Of a stretch of DNA of 64,000 nt, positions 48,580 to 61,749 are shown piece after piece (the stretch's first letter is position 1; each line of letters opens with the position of its first letter). Where the stretch lies: the NCBI GenBank assembly GCA_028023455.1, contig JAQFVV010012476.1:3783555-3847554 (forward strand), given 5' to 3'. Both the position numbers and the translations under genes were made by a program. The notes beneath the pieces were generated by a model. It did not search any database. It had not been told where the DNA came from and saw only the letters and a list, made by a program, of their open reading frames with translations. Origin of the DNA: Epiperipatus broadwayi. Its lineage: Eukaryota > Onychophora > Udeonychophora > Euonychophora > Peripatidae.

Positions 48580-50645
48580 TGTAACAATATATAAATATGT
48601 CGTTACATTAATTTAAAACAAAAACTTAAAAGTTCGCAAATAAAAGTAAAAAACTAAACGCTAAAATTAAAATGTTTGTTAAACGTATATACATTCGCAC
48701 AGATGCCAAACTTTAAAAATATTTTTTAAAAAAAAAAAACAAATAAGTATTTGAACGTCCTTTTTTATATAAAAAAAGTACAAGATTTAAAAATAAAACC
48801 AGGTATTAATTAATTCTTGTAATCTGTAAATGGAAATGATTGTTTATAAATTGTTTGAAAAGCAAGATAACCTTGGGCTCTTGTATAATTAAAATGATCT
48901 GATGAAAGATAGATAAGAAAATAAAGAGAAATTAGCTTGACCAATGGAAGCCCTAAGCCTTGGCTCGGACCCTAATGAAAGTGATGGATTAGTGACGTTT
49001 TGTTGATTGAATCCGTGTGGATAATATAAAAAGGGAAATACAGTTTTTTCTGACAGTTCCAGCATTTTGTGTTTGAGAGATGTGGTAGGATGCACATACC
49101 ACACTCTCTATTTAAAAAAAAAAATGAAAAGACTGTGATACCTTGAACCAGCTATTGCCATCTCCAGAACATTATCTTCCAATGGAGGCATCACGGGAAT
49201 TAAAAGCAGAAACCTGGACTCTTCTACCATGAGCTATAAACTTTACAAATTAACAACAACAAAAAAAAGTAATTAAGAACTTTCGTCATTGTTTTTTTTT
49301 TTTAAAGATTCAGCTAATTTAAATTTTAAAATGAACTCTTATTTGATTTTCAAATTAATAATTGATTGTTTAAATTTATATAGTTAAGTTTTGCTAAAAA
49401 TCATTTCCATTTTATTATTTTTATTGTAGTAAATTATTTATTGTATAAATTATTAAATGCATGACATTTAGGTTGGGTATAGACGTTGCATAGATTCGTT
49501 AGCAGTTGATTATGTTGAAGTTTTCACATTTGATTAGAATATATAGGTCAATGATGTTAATGCGGGCATCTTACAATGAATGCCATGGGGCCTTGTGTAT
49601 TCCCTTTTGCAATTGACATTATCGATGATTTTGTATTTTGATCGATTGTGTTTAATTTGGATGTTTTTGACTGTGGAATCTGTGCAGCCGATCTATACTC
49701 AACATTTTAAAAACAAATTTATAAAAATAATCTGTGCGAACGTATTTAAATGTTAAATTTAAGTCGGGCGTGAATGGCTATATAGTTTTGTAAAGTTATA
49801 TTAAGGGAGGGTAATCTTAGGTTATTCATTTTGTAGTTGAATTGGTTCAATGGATTGGATATATTTGTGTAATTGTAGATGTAGTATGAGATCCGCTATG
49901 GGCAGGATTATATATATATGCCACACACCTTCTGTTTGCCTATGGATGGGTTTGTAAGATGGCAAAGGACCGCAGTCCATTCCTATGGAGTTTTATGTTT
50001 ATTGTTCTACTCGCCAACAGATGTGACATTCCTGTTGGTGGAGAGACAATGTCTTCTCTAATTCTACTTGCTGTTCAGATGTACATTCCTGACAGTATAG
50101 TATTTTGTGTTGTCGTATTTTCATGCTACATTGAATACATAAATGTATCAGATGGATTGGCGCCAGTTTGATTGCGAAATTTGTTGCCTAAGGTTAAATC
50201 AGGGAAGAATATTTTCTTTTCAAATGCAGATCTATGTAGTCTATTCATACTCGACTCACTAAATAAATATTAAACTCATGGTTGTAATTTACTTAAATGT
50301 AAAACTAAAGATTAATAGAAAAATCTAAAATGGTGAATTTATTCCTCAAAATTTAAATGTTATTTTATATGTGCGTAAATAAATATTTTTATGTGTTAAT
50401 TTCTGGCAGTGGCTTTTATTCTTTTATATTTAAGATATAAAATTTATATTTTATTATCTCTGCTACTCCACTGAGCTAGTGACTTGGTCTAACGATCTGA
50501 ATATTTAAATAAAGTGGAATCTTAACAGCGCGTATCTGCCTACTCTATAAATTTTTCTAGGTTTAAATGCCTAGATGGCGCCCCGTAGAGCAGATATCGT
50601 AGTTTGTGGTTAGATTCGATCTTCACTTTCATTTCGATCATTATA
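48580..50645 (+). mobile_element. 5' LTR of intact non-autonomous LTR element (copy B)
   Basis: 2066 bp starting TGTAAC and ending CATTATA, preceded by ATAT (48576-48579). By eye about 98% identical to the 3' LTR at 51344. It contains CCAAT (48941-48945), TGACGTTTTG, a TATA box at 49025, and AATAAA near 50508. A 70-codon frame at 49959-50171 is shared with the 3' LTR simply because the LTRs are nearly identical. In the older copy A the same frame runs on, so it is not evidence of a conserved protein. Confidence 0.92.
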
Positions 50646-51343
50646 ATTGGCATCCCAAGTGTGGCCTTACCTCAGAGATTGACCCTGAGAAGGGGAATTG
50701 ATGATGATGAAATTTTCTATCTTTAATAAATCACGAGTGCCCTGAGAATTTTAAAAGTGAATCATGCAAATAAAATTTGTTGTTTTTTCTGAAATAAGTA
50801 CATTTTTGTACTAACGTAAAGTTATAGCCAGATGTTTAATAAACCACTAGTACTTTTGAAAATAAATCATGCCCGTAATATTTTTTCTGAAATTAGTATA
50901 AATATATTTGTTGTATTGACGTGGAGTTACAGTTTGAAGTTTTGTTTAAAAAGTGCTGCCAGTAAGAAAAATTGCACATATGTAAATATAAATGCGAGGA
51001 ATAAAACGTAATAATAAATATAAATCATAATCTTTTTTTTTTAAAAAAAAAAGTCTTGTTAAATTAAAATCTAATCGTTCAACTTGCCTAAGTAATAGTT
51101 AAAGGTAGGAGAAATGAAACTTGGAAGGGAGGGGGCAGAAATTTAGCTGGTAATAGGGAATCAACAGTCAACTTTTTTTTAATCATTATATTTGTGTGTA
51201 ATTACTGTTTTGTCTTGTAAAAAAAAAAAGTTTTGTCCTTTTGAAATTTTCATATATAATCAATTTGTGTAACGTAAAATTACTAACACTAAGTAAATTC
51301 TTTTTTTTTTAATGTTTTTGTTTTTTGAGGAAGTTTACTGATA
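50646..51343 (+). mobile_element. Internal region of the LTR element, no gag or pol
   Basis: Only 698 bp between the LTRs. It holds the primer-binding site, a G-rich purine tract at about 51123-51136, and no reading frame of note. Three blocks are shared with the internal region of the 58-61 kb element: TCTTTAATAAA.CAC..CCCTGAG, AGTGCTGCCAGTAAGAAA, and ATTACTAACACTAAGTAAA before the 3' LTR. So this is true element sequence, not a chance spacer. It must depend on proteins supplied elsewhere. Confidence 0.88.
50648..50664 (+). promoter_or_regulatory. Primer-binding site of the LTR element
   Basis: TGGCATCCCAAGTGTGG, two bases after the LTR end. It starts with TGG as expected for pairing with the CCA end of a tRNA. 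The equivalent site in the older element is TGGCTTTCCCAATATGGGG, also after a 2-nt spacer. I do not name the tRNA. Confidence 0.75.
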
Positions 51344-53413
51344 TGTAACGATATATAAATATGTCGTTACATTAATTTAAAATAAAAACTTAAAAGTTCG
51401 CAAATAAAAGTAAAAAACTAAACGCTAAAATTAAAATGTTTGTTAAACGTATATACATTCGCACAGATGCCAAACTTTAAAAATATTTTTTTTTTAAAAA
51501 AACAAATAAATAAGTATTTGAACGTACTTTTTTTTTATAAAAAAAGTACAAGATTTAAAAATAAAAACAGGTATTAATTAATTCTTGTAATCTGTAAATG
51601 GAAATGATTGTTTATAAATTGTTTGAAAAGCAAGCTAGCCTTGGGCTCTTGTATAATTAAAATGATCTGATGAAAGATAGATAAGAAAATAAAGAGAAAT
51701 TAGCTTGACCAATGGAAGCACTAAGCCTTGGCTCGGACCCTAACGAAAGTGATGGATTAGTGACGTTTTGTTGATTGAATCCGTGTGGATAATATAAAAA
51801 GGGAAATACAGTTTTTTCTGACAGTTCCAGCATTTTGTGTTTGAGAGATGTGGTAGGACGCACATACCACACTCTCTATTTAAAAAAAAAAATGAAAAGA
51901 CTGTGATACCTTGAACCAGCTATTGCCATCTCCAGAACATTATCTTCCAATGGAGGCGTCACGGGAATTAAAAGCAGAAACCTGGACTCTTCTACCGTGA
52001 GCTATGAACTTTACAAATTAACAACAACAAAAAAAAGTAATTAAGAACTTTCGTCAATGTTTTTTTTTTAAAGATTCAGCTAATTTAAATTTTAAAATGA
52101 ACTCTTATTTGATTTTCAAATTAATAATTGATTGTTTAAATTTATATAGTTAAGTTTTGCTAAAATCATTTCCATTTTATTATTTTTATTTGTAGTAATA
52201 TTTATTGTAGAAATTATTAAATGCATTACATTTAAGTTGGGTATAGACGTTGCATAGATTCGTTAGCGGTTGATTATGTTGAAGTTTTCACATTTGATTA
52301 GAATATATAGGTCAACGATGTTAATGCGGGCATCTTACGATGAATGCCATGGGGCCTTGTGTATTCCCTTTTGCAATTGACGTTATCGATGATTTTGTAT
52401 TTTGATCGATTGTGTTTAATTTGGATGTTTTTGACCGTGGAATCTGTGCAGCCGATCTATACTCAACATTTTAAAAACAAATTTATAAAAATAATCTGTG
52501 CGAACGTATTTAAATGTTAAATTTAAGTCGGGCGTGAATGGCTATATAGTTTTGTAAAGTTATATTAAGGGAGGGTAATCTTAGGTTATTCATTTCGTAG
52601 TTGAATTGGTTCAATGGATTGGATATATTTGTGTAATTGTAGATGTAGTATGAGATCCGCTATGGGCAGGATTATATATATATGCCACACACCTTCTGTT
52701 TGCCTATGGATGGGTTTGTAAGATGGCAAAGGACCGCAGTCCATTCCTATGGAGTTTTATGTTTATTGTTCTACTCGCCAACAGATGTGACATTCCTGTT
52801 GGTGGAGAGACAATGTCTTCTCTAATTCTACTTACTGATCAGATGTACATTCCTGACAGTATAGTATTTTGTGTTGTCGTATTTTCATGCTACATTGAAT
52901 ACATAAATGTATCAGATGGATTGGCGCCGGTTTGATTGCGAAATTTGTTGCCTAAGGTTAAATCAGGGAAGAATATTTTCTTTTCAAATGCAGATCTATG
53001 TAGTCTATTCATACTCGACTCACTAAATAAATATTAAACTCATGGTTGTAATTTACTTAAATGTAAAACTAAAGATTAATAGAAAAATCTAAAATGTTGA
53101 ATTTATTCCTCAAAATTTAAATGTTATTTTATATGTGCGTAAATAAATATTTTTATGTGTTAATTTCTGGCAGTGGCTTTTATTTATTTATATTTAAGAT
53201 ATAAATTAAGATATAGATTTATTATCTCTGCGTCTCCACTGAGCTAGTGACTTGGGCTAACGATCTGAATATTTAAATAAAGTGGAATCTTAACAGCGCG
53301 TATCTGCCTACTCTATAAATTTTTCTAGGTTTAAATGCCTAGATGGCACCTTGTAGAGCAGATATCGTAGTTTGTGGTTAGATTCGATCTTCACTTTCAT
53401 TTCGATCGTTATA
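51344..53413 (+). mobile_element. 3' LTR of the same element (copy C)
   Basis: 2070 bp, TGTAACGA to CGTTATA, followed by ATAT (53414-53417), matching the flank of the 5' LTR. The TATA box is at 51793. Differences from the 5' LTR are scattered substitutions and homopolymer length changes. Confidence 0.92.
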
Positions 53414-53417
53414 ATAT

Positions 53418-54500
<1,083 letters not shown>

Positions 54501-54585
54501 GTCATGGACCAGCCTGGATTCGAACCCCCTCTCTAAGCCCCAGATCAAACACCTAATGAATAACATAATAATGATGGCACATGAG
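54501..54585 (-). repeat. tRNA-like SINE head fragment
   Basis: The minus strand carries a perfect B-box GGTTCGAATCC (54528-54518) preceded by TTTGATCTGGGGCTTAGAG, which has a weak A-box resemblance. The downstream CAGGCTGGTCCATGACC also occurs, diverged, near 13335. Confidence 0.45.
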
Positions 54586-55204
54586 AATTCATTTAATCTG
54601 GCTGACTAGCAAAGCGTGAGAAGACAATGAGACATCTATTACTATGACTAAACTAAATATATAGGCAGGCTTTACTTTTGGAAGTGGAGAAAAGAAGGAA
54701 TTCGAACTACTCAAATAAGTTAGACAATAAAATATATTTTAATATACTGACAAATTATTATACATTTATAAATTAAGTACATTAGTATGTACATGAATGA
54801 GCAAGCGGTCTACCAAATGATAGATAATTATATTTATTGTCATTCACGCTATTATTTTTCATATGCTCTTTATTAGCTAAATAATATATTATAAATAAAA
54901 CACACATTTTTGGTGGGTCCAATATTAAGATGCCAATCCATTACTAGAAGAAATTACATAATATGCCCATTAATGCTTTGATTTAAGGTTCTGAAACATG
55001 GTGACTAACATATTACTTCGGGAAGCATTCTGAGATTCATTACAGATATAATATCAACCATTTTCATGCCATTACGGTCGTGAAAATAAATAAAATACAT
55101 TTGAAAACATATTTGATTATATGATTACAATACTTAATGAAACTTCTTTTAATTATTTTATTAGCACTGATAAGAAGAAAGCTTTATTTTCCCCAAGGTG
55201 TATA

Positions 55205-55266
55205 TATACTCTTAAATACAGAAATAAGTTACGATTATACTCTTAAATACAGAAATAAGTTACGAT
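55205..55266. repeat. Perfect 31-bp tandem duplication
   Basis: TATACTCTTAAATACAGAAA..GTTACGAT occurs twice in direct contact with no mismatch. The rest of 54586-55954 has no supported gene. Confidence 0.95.
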
Positions 55267-55954
55267 GGTGGGATTGTATAAGACTGAAATAAATTTAATT
55301 AATAAAACTAGAAATAGTTTGCATTTATATATATTTTAAACAGAGCATGATTTTAATATTAGAGCATTAAAACTGGGTCATGAAGCAAAAGAAATAATAA
55401 TACGAAGAAGTCTGTGGTGCTAACATTATAGCCAAAAATAACTAAGAGCAGATGGTCATGCTTCTGGACGAGAATGAAGTCTAAGCCACCCTTCTTGGGT
55501 AGTGCTTAGAGAAAAGTGGATAGGCAAATCTATTTCTAATCTGAAAATAGACTTGAATTTATTTTTGGATGTTATCTTACTGTTGCATCTTCAAAAACAA
55601 CCATTAAAGAAAAAGTATAAAATGGCTGAATTTTGAGAGACAGGATAGATTAGCTACTATTGAGACAAGTCATTGCTACTAGACACTATGCTGTTTTGAA
55701 ATCTAAAAATGATCTAGTAAAAGCTTTTCCCAACCCTTGTGGGTCATCTTCCGCTGCTGTAATATTTTGATGTCCCAAGAGTGAAGAAAAGCCTGACCTA
55801 AGAATTTTAGAATGCTAATAGGAACTTGCTGCCACCAAACAACTTGCATTTCAATTGCCGTGCACATGCAATATTTTAAATTGAACTCTTAAAATTGCAA
55901 GGTAACTTTTCAAGCCATCACCTCAAATTAAATCTAGCCTAAATAATCTATCAA

Positions 55955-55973
55955 GATGATGATGATGATGATG

Positions 55974-56059
<86 letters not shown>
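55955..56059. repeat. (ATG)n-(AAT)n microsatellite
   Basis: About 6 ATG/GAT units then about 28 AAT units. Confidence 0.97.
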
Positions 56060-56199
56060 TTAAGCATAAACTCATTGAAGTGGGTAAAGTTAAAAATATT
56101 CTTCTAATTTATCAATTGCAATCTAATATTCTATCATATACTTTATGTCATCTCTCCTCCTCTTTTTTCTTTATGATTGCAACTGATGTATGCAATATA

Positions 56200-57267
56200 C
56201 ACCTGGGTCTCTTTTTACGCGGATTTATTTAACATGATTTTGAAGTTACGTGATTCGTGTTTCACCGGAAGTCAAACTCCGATATTGTGCTATTACTTTA
56301 AATAATAAATTTTGTGCACTTACATTATATTGAAAGTAATAGCACATTATTGGAATTCGACTTTCAACTTAGTAATTTCAATATTTTCATTGCTTTATAA
56401 TAGTAAGATTTTACCCAATAATGAAATTAAAATCATGATTTCCACATTTTATGTATACACACATTAAATTTTACAAGATTATAATGTAAATTTGTTCAAA
56501 AATTGGGCATGTTAATTTTGCATTTTAAATCACATTCTGTTTTTGCTTTTTAAAAAAGAACATAATCAATTATTAATCATTTAGTGTCCCCAAGTTTATT
56601 TTTAAAAGGTCAGTAATAGCAGTGGGCACAATTAAATCTCACAATTAAAAATTAAAATCTGATTTTTAATTGTAATTAACAATTTAAAAATTACTTACGG
56701 TGACTTGAAATAATGTGATGTGAAATTTGATTTTTAAACGGAATTAAAAATTAAAGACAAAAATAAGAATTTAAGTTTTAGTTGTTAATTTCATAAACAA
56801 TTAATAAAATCATCATTTCAAAGATTACTTACTAATTATGTTGTCACCAGAAAACCATTGACACAACATGAGTGTGAAGTTCGCGCTAGTTGTTTGCAAA
56901 CGAACGTGTTTTTTGGCAAAAAGCTATAATAATTAAAACGTGTATAAAAAATGTAAATTACTGTACTGTAAATTATGCACAAAAATATATTATTTTGAAT
57001 AAAATTAAATATTATAGTTAAAAAAAGTTTGTCTTGTATCAATTTTTTTCAAATTTGAAATTTTTTATTAGTCATATTTTTATTTTCTTATTTTTTTGCG
57101 CGAATTTTAAAGTAATTTTACGTTGGTGCTTTGCTTTTATGTGAATTTTGAAAAATCACAAACTGCATCCCCCCCTTTTTCAATGTAAGTTACATCTATT
57201 TTTGTGCGATTTCATTTGTGCATGTTTTCTGAGGAACCTATCTATCGTGTAAAATGAGACCCAGGTG
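56200..57267. mobile_element. 1068-bp non-autonomous DNA transposon, TA target site
   Basis: The left end CACCTGGGTCTCTTTTTACG and right end CGTGTAAAATGAGACCCAGGTG are reverse complements, with two mismatches over about 22 bp. TA flanks both ends (56198-56199 and 57268-57269). The interior has no transposase. The minus frame at 56836-57042 is not recognisable. It is richer in CpG than the surroundings near 56880. The TA flanks suggest Tc1/mariner-type mobilisation (inference). Confidence 0.8.
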
Positions 57268-58011
57268 TACATTTAAATTATAAAGCCTGCATCATAAAGG
57301 GCTAATTATAAACACTTTAAACAAAGCAATAAAAAGAATTTTAATATTATTTTTTAATATATATATATATTTATCATATCTTTTGAATTATAATAAATGC
57401 AAAGTAGATTATGCTAAAAAAGATTATTAATAAAAACAAGGCTTTAATAAATAGTTAGCATTAAAATTGTGCTTATATATTTTTTCCTTTATAAATGAAA
57501 TTTATCTGATAGTATTAAAGATTTTATAAGCATCTATTGCTACAGATTTACATGTATATAATGTCAGCTGATAATCTATTATTTGATGATGTTTGCTTTG
57601 GCATCTTTTAGCTAGCAAACACATAAATGTAAGGATTCATAAGCAATTTGAATCATTAGATAGTATCCAAGTATTATTCATTTTGATATTATAATCCATG
57701 AATTCAATTATCTTAATACAGCAGTCAGTGTAGTGTTTATGATATCCATTTCTTTGCTATATAGTCCAGACATGTTTATAAATGTAAAGTAAAATAAACA
57801 CACAATTTTAAACAAAAGAATATATGTATGTTCTCTGGCTGGAATTATTTCTGTTGTTATGGCAACACAAAATGGAGTCATTTCAAATTTAATAAATAAA
57901 TGATTCACTTATTTCAGATTCATTCACAACAATAAATATTTTTATTAACTAGTTGACTTTGTTTTCTTTATTTAATTATTTATACACTAGAAGGAAACTA
58001 TAGATAGCAAC
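57268..58011. other. No gene seen
   Basis: AT-rich; nothing recognised. Confidence 0.6.
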
Positions 58012-58015
58012 ATAT

Positions 58016-60273
58016 TGTAACGATACGGAATTGGGACTTACGTAAACTGCACTACGGGGCGCCATCTAGGCATTTGAACCTAGAAAAATTTATAAAGTAG
58101 GCAGATACGTAAGTCAAAAAAAAAATTTTTTTTTTTTTTTATTTTATTTTGATTCCGGTCGTTAGCCCATGTCACTAGCTCAGTGGAATAGCAGAGATTT
58201 AATAATATCATTTACTAGTATATAAAAGAATAAAGTAAGCCACTGCCAGTAATTCACATACAAACATTTATTTATGCACATATATATAAGGTTTAAAATT
58301 ACTTTAGTGATTTACATTTAATTTAACATTTAACATTATTTTTTTTTTTACTTTGATTTTACTTTAATTTACATTGCATTACTATTATATTATAAATTTA
58401 CATTTTTAATCAAGTTCGCACAGATGGGATTATATTAACCTGTTTAATATGTTGCTATAGATCGGTTACATAGATTTCAACGGTCAAAAACATTTCAAAG
58501 TAAACATAAACGATCAAAATACAAAGTTATTGATTACTGACAATTGCAGAGGGAAATATAAGAAACCCTCTAGTATTCATCGTAAGATACCTGCATCGTC
58601 ACCAATAACTTAAAAGACATCCGAATAAATACCTTTTAGATACTCACCGTAAGGTATCAGTATTTGTCGAATGTCTATATATTTTGATCAAATATGAAAA
58701 CGGAAACATATTTAACCGATAGCCAATCTATGCAAGCGTCTATAAACAACTTAAATTTAATAGTTTTATAGGATCGAGCCTGAATATACTATATAGATTT
58801 GCATTCGAAAATAAAATATTCTATCCCTATTTAACCCTAGGCAACACATTTCGCAATCAACCGGCGCCAATCCATCTGATACATTCATGTATTCAATGTA
58901 GCATGATACGACAACACAACAATATTGTCAGGAATGTACATCTGAACAATATGTAGAAATAGAAACGACATTGACTCTCCACCCACAGGGATGTGACATC
59001 TGTGGGCAAGTAGATCAATAAACTAAAAACTCCATAGGAATGGGCTGCGGTATTCTGCCGACTTACAAACCCATCCATAGGCAAACAGAGGGTGTGTGGC
59101 GTATATCTATAATCCTGCCAGTAGCGGATCTCATATTTACACCTACTAATTACATAAATATATCCAATCCATTGAACCAATTCAACTACGAAATGAACAA
59201 CCCAAGATTACCCTCCCTTAATATATCTTTACAAATCGATACAGCCATTCACGCCCGACTTAAGTTTAACATTTTTTTTATAATTTATTTAACGGAAAAC
59301 AGAAATCATAATAAAACTTAAAGAACAAAATTAAATAAATAAATAAATAAATGGAAATGATTTTACAAATTAAATACATTAAATAAAATTAACCAATTAA
59401 TAAATATTGTTGGTCAGATAGAATACTATTAAAATCATTTTAAATATGAAAAGTTTTTAATTTACTGTTCATAAATTTTAAAGTTCTTACGGTTATTGAA
59501 ATAGTTCATCCTATTATATTCCTGGCCATTTAAACGTGAATTCCCACGTCGTCCGAAGATTAGTATCCGGTTGATTTATTTATTTATCCTTTGGAGATTT
59601 TGTTTTTCGTGTAGTTGGTCCTCATTGTATAAACGATGGCCCATTTTTTTCTCTTTCTTAGCAGAACTGAAGGGATTGAAGCTGTGCGTCTTTTTCAATC
59701 CCCCCAGCGCTAACACCTAGTTGTTACATCGTCAATAATCAATCAATTTCCAGTCACTAACTAATAATTTCCAAATTTTCCTTTTATACGTATTCGAAGG
59801 ATTGACTTAACATTACGTCATCGATGAGATGATCCTTTTCGTTGAGGTCCGATTCCATAGGGATTTCTTCTTATTTGCTAACAGTTTCTATTGTTTTTTT
59901 TCTATCTGACTGAGGTTATTACATTTAAATGCTCAAGGCTGGTTTTAATTTTAACTAATTAACAATCATTTCCATTTCTAATTAATTACCCTGTTTTCCA
60001 AATCAAAAATATATTTAAAGACAGATTTAGAGATATAATTTTATCTCCAAATCTTTTTAAAATTTAGTTTTAAAAATACCTTTTTCTTTAATAAAAATTT
60101 TATTTTAATAATTTTTATTATCTGTGCGACTTAATATATAAGAGTTTAAGACGATATTTTAATTTCAATTTTTAATTTTTAAAGAAAGTTTTTAAATGCG
60201 AACTTTTTATTTTAACTTGTTTAATAATATATATAAAAAAAAAACAATGTAACGAACGTCTGTGCTCGTTACA
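58016..60273 (-). mobile_element. 3' LTR of an older, inverted element of the same family (copy D)
   Basis: 2258 bp on the minus strand, from TGTAACGA at 60273 to TCGTTACA at 58016, with ATAT just outside (58012-58015). It aligns with LTRs A-C but has many substitutions and indels. The ends are perfectly complementary (TGTAACGA / TCGTTACA), which fixes the true LTR termini of the family. Confidence 0.9.
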
Positions 60274-60993
60274 TATCAGTAAAGTTACTTAAAAAAAAAT
60301 GATCAAAAAAAAAATATTTTACTTAGGGTTAGTAATTACGGTATTAACAAAATTTACAAACATTCGGTTAATAATTTTACAAAAAACTCTATACAAAAAG
60401 AAAAAGAAAATGTTGACCATCGCCTACCTAAGGACCATTTACGTTTACACCCCTCCCCCCGAGAATTCTATTTTATTTTATCCATTTGATTTCTACTTAC
60501 GGCATGACAAACAAATTATTTAACTTATTTAGGAAGGTTGCATTGAGATAAATATGTTCCAAGATAATGGATTTATACGTGTATATTTGCAGCACAATTA
60601 TAACTACCACCAACTTATTTATGACTGATTGAAATGCATAAATAGGATTACACTGACGTAAATTCCCAACGGTACTCATCGTAAGGTACCACATTTCGAT
60701 CATAAACTTCCGTGGCTGTGCGCCTATACACGTTAACGCATAAATATATATTAACAAAAAAAAGACATATCCAATGCAACCTTTTGATTTTCTTTTTAAT
60801 TTACAAAAATTAGTTTTAAAATTATTTATACTTTCTTTTATTTAATATATATGCGCAATTTCTTGCTGGCAGTGCTTTTATAAAATTTAAAAATATCCGA
60901 CTTATGTAAACAGATAAAACATTTCATTTTGATAAAATTTGCTCAGGGTATATGTGGTTTATTAAAGATCGGCCCCATATTGGGAAAGCCAGT
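60274..60993 (-). mobile_element. Internal region of the older element
   Basis: 720 bp, homologous to 50646-51343 in three blocks and including a G-rich purine tract (C-rich on the plus strand, about 60449-60460). The primer-binding site TGGCTTTCCCAATATGGGG lies at 60991-60973. It has no gag or pol. Confidence 0.82.
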
Positions 60994-61022
60994 TGTAACG
61001 ATACGGAATTGGAACTTACGTA
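60994..61022 (-). mobile_element. Remnant of the 5' LTR (last 29 bp)
   Basis: TGTAACGATACGGAATTGG on the plus strand matches the end of copy D at 58016 almost perfectly and then homology stops. The rest of the 5' LTR has been lost. Confidence 0.8.
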
Positions 61023-61740
61023 TATACATTATTTAAAAAAAAAAATTGACTCAAAATCGTTAATTTTGACCAAAAGAATTATATATATACACTCCATAAT
61101 CTCTTCAGGGGTGGAAATAAGTTACAATATGTACATCACATATCCCATTCTTAATAAAAAAAATAAAGGAATCCAGACAATTAACATTAGATCATCATGA
61201 CCAAACTGAAAATTCTTTGAATAACTTATGGTTAATCAAAGTTAAAACACCACAACAATAAATTCAATGATTATATAAAAAATATTTAAACATACTAAAA
61301 TCAACAATTCAAGTATTATGCAATGATTATATTCATTAGTACCCTTACACTTCATTTTAATTGAATATTTGAAAAATATGTCTATATTCTTATACAGGTT
61401 GCATAAATTTTGACCAATAAAATCAAATCCTTTGCCTCTGCCAAATATTGATTCTTTATATCAGATAAAACCATGAATATAATCATCATAAATTGGATAC
61501 CCACTATTATATCCATAATGACTGACACATTTGGACATGACTTTGCAACAAACTATATTTTCTAAATCACTAAACTTACAAATCCAATACATCTTTCTGA
61601 CCTTACATCGTAATCAAGACAAATTCTTATATCCTCAATCAACATACCTACATTTGTGATTTCATACTTCAAGGTGAGAAAATTATTTGAATTTTAAAGG
61701 TTTTACTTCTAATAATAGAATCTTTTATCTATCACCATTA
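61023..61740. other. No supported gene
   Basis: AT-rich. The minus strand has short protein-like stretches continuing from the block at 61750 but with many stops. Confidence 0.5.
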
Positions 61741-61749
61741 TTTAAGCTT

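Noticed and set aside
49959-52935. Matching 70-codon frames at 49959 and 52723, and 71-codon minus frames at 48889 and 51657, looking like a conserved gene pair
   Set aside because: They lie inside the two LTRs of one element, so identity reflects the recent LTR duplication. In older copies A and D the frames extend, shift or break, with no sign of selection.
54985-55060. GSETW-like translation reminiscent of a LINE reverse transcriptase tail
   Set aside because: Only about eight residues match and the flanks do not continue the motif, unlike the convincing fragment at 10885-11310.
55725-55760. CCCAACCCTTGTGGGTCATCTTCC hairpin-like block resembling the hammerhead-like families
   Set aside because: Its complement lacks the CTGATGA and GAAA core elements in the right order, so it was left out of that group.
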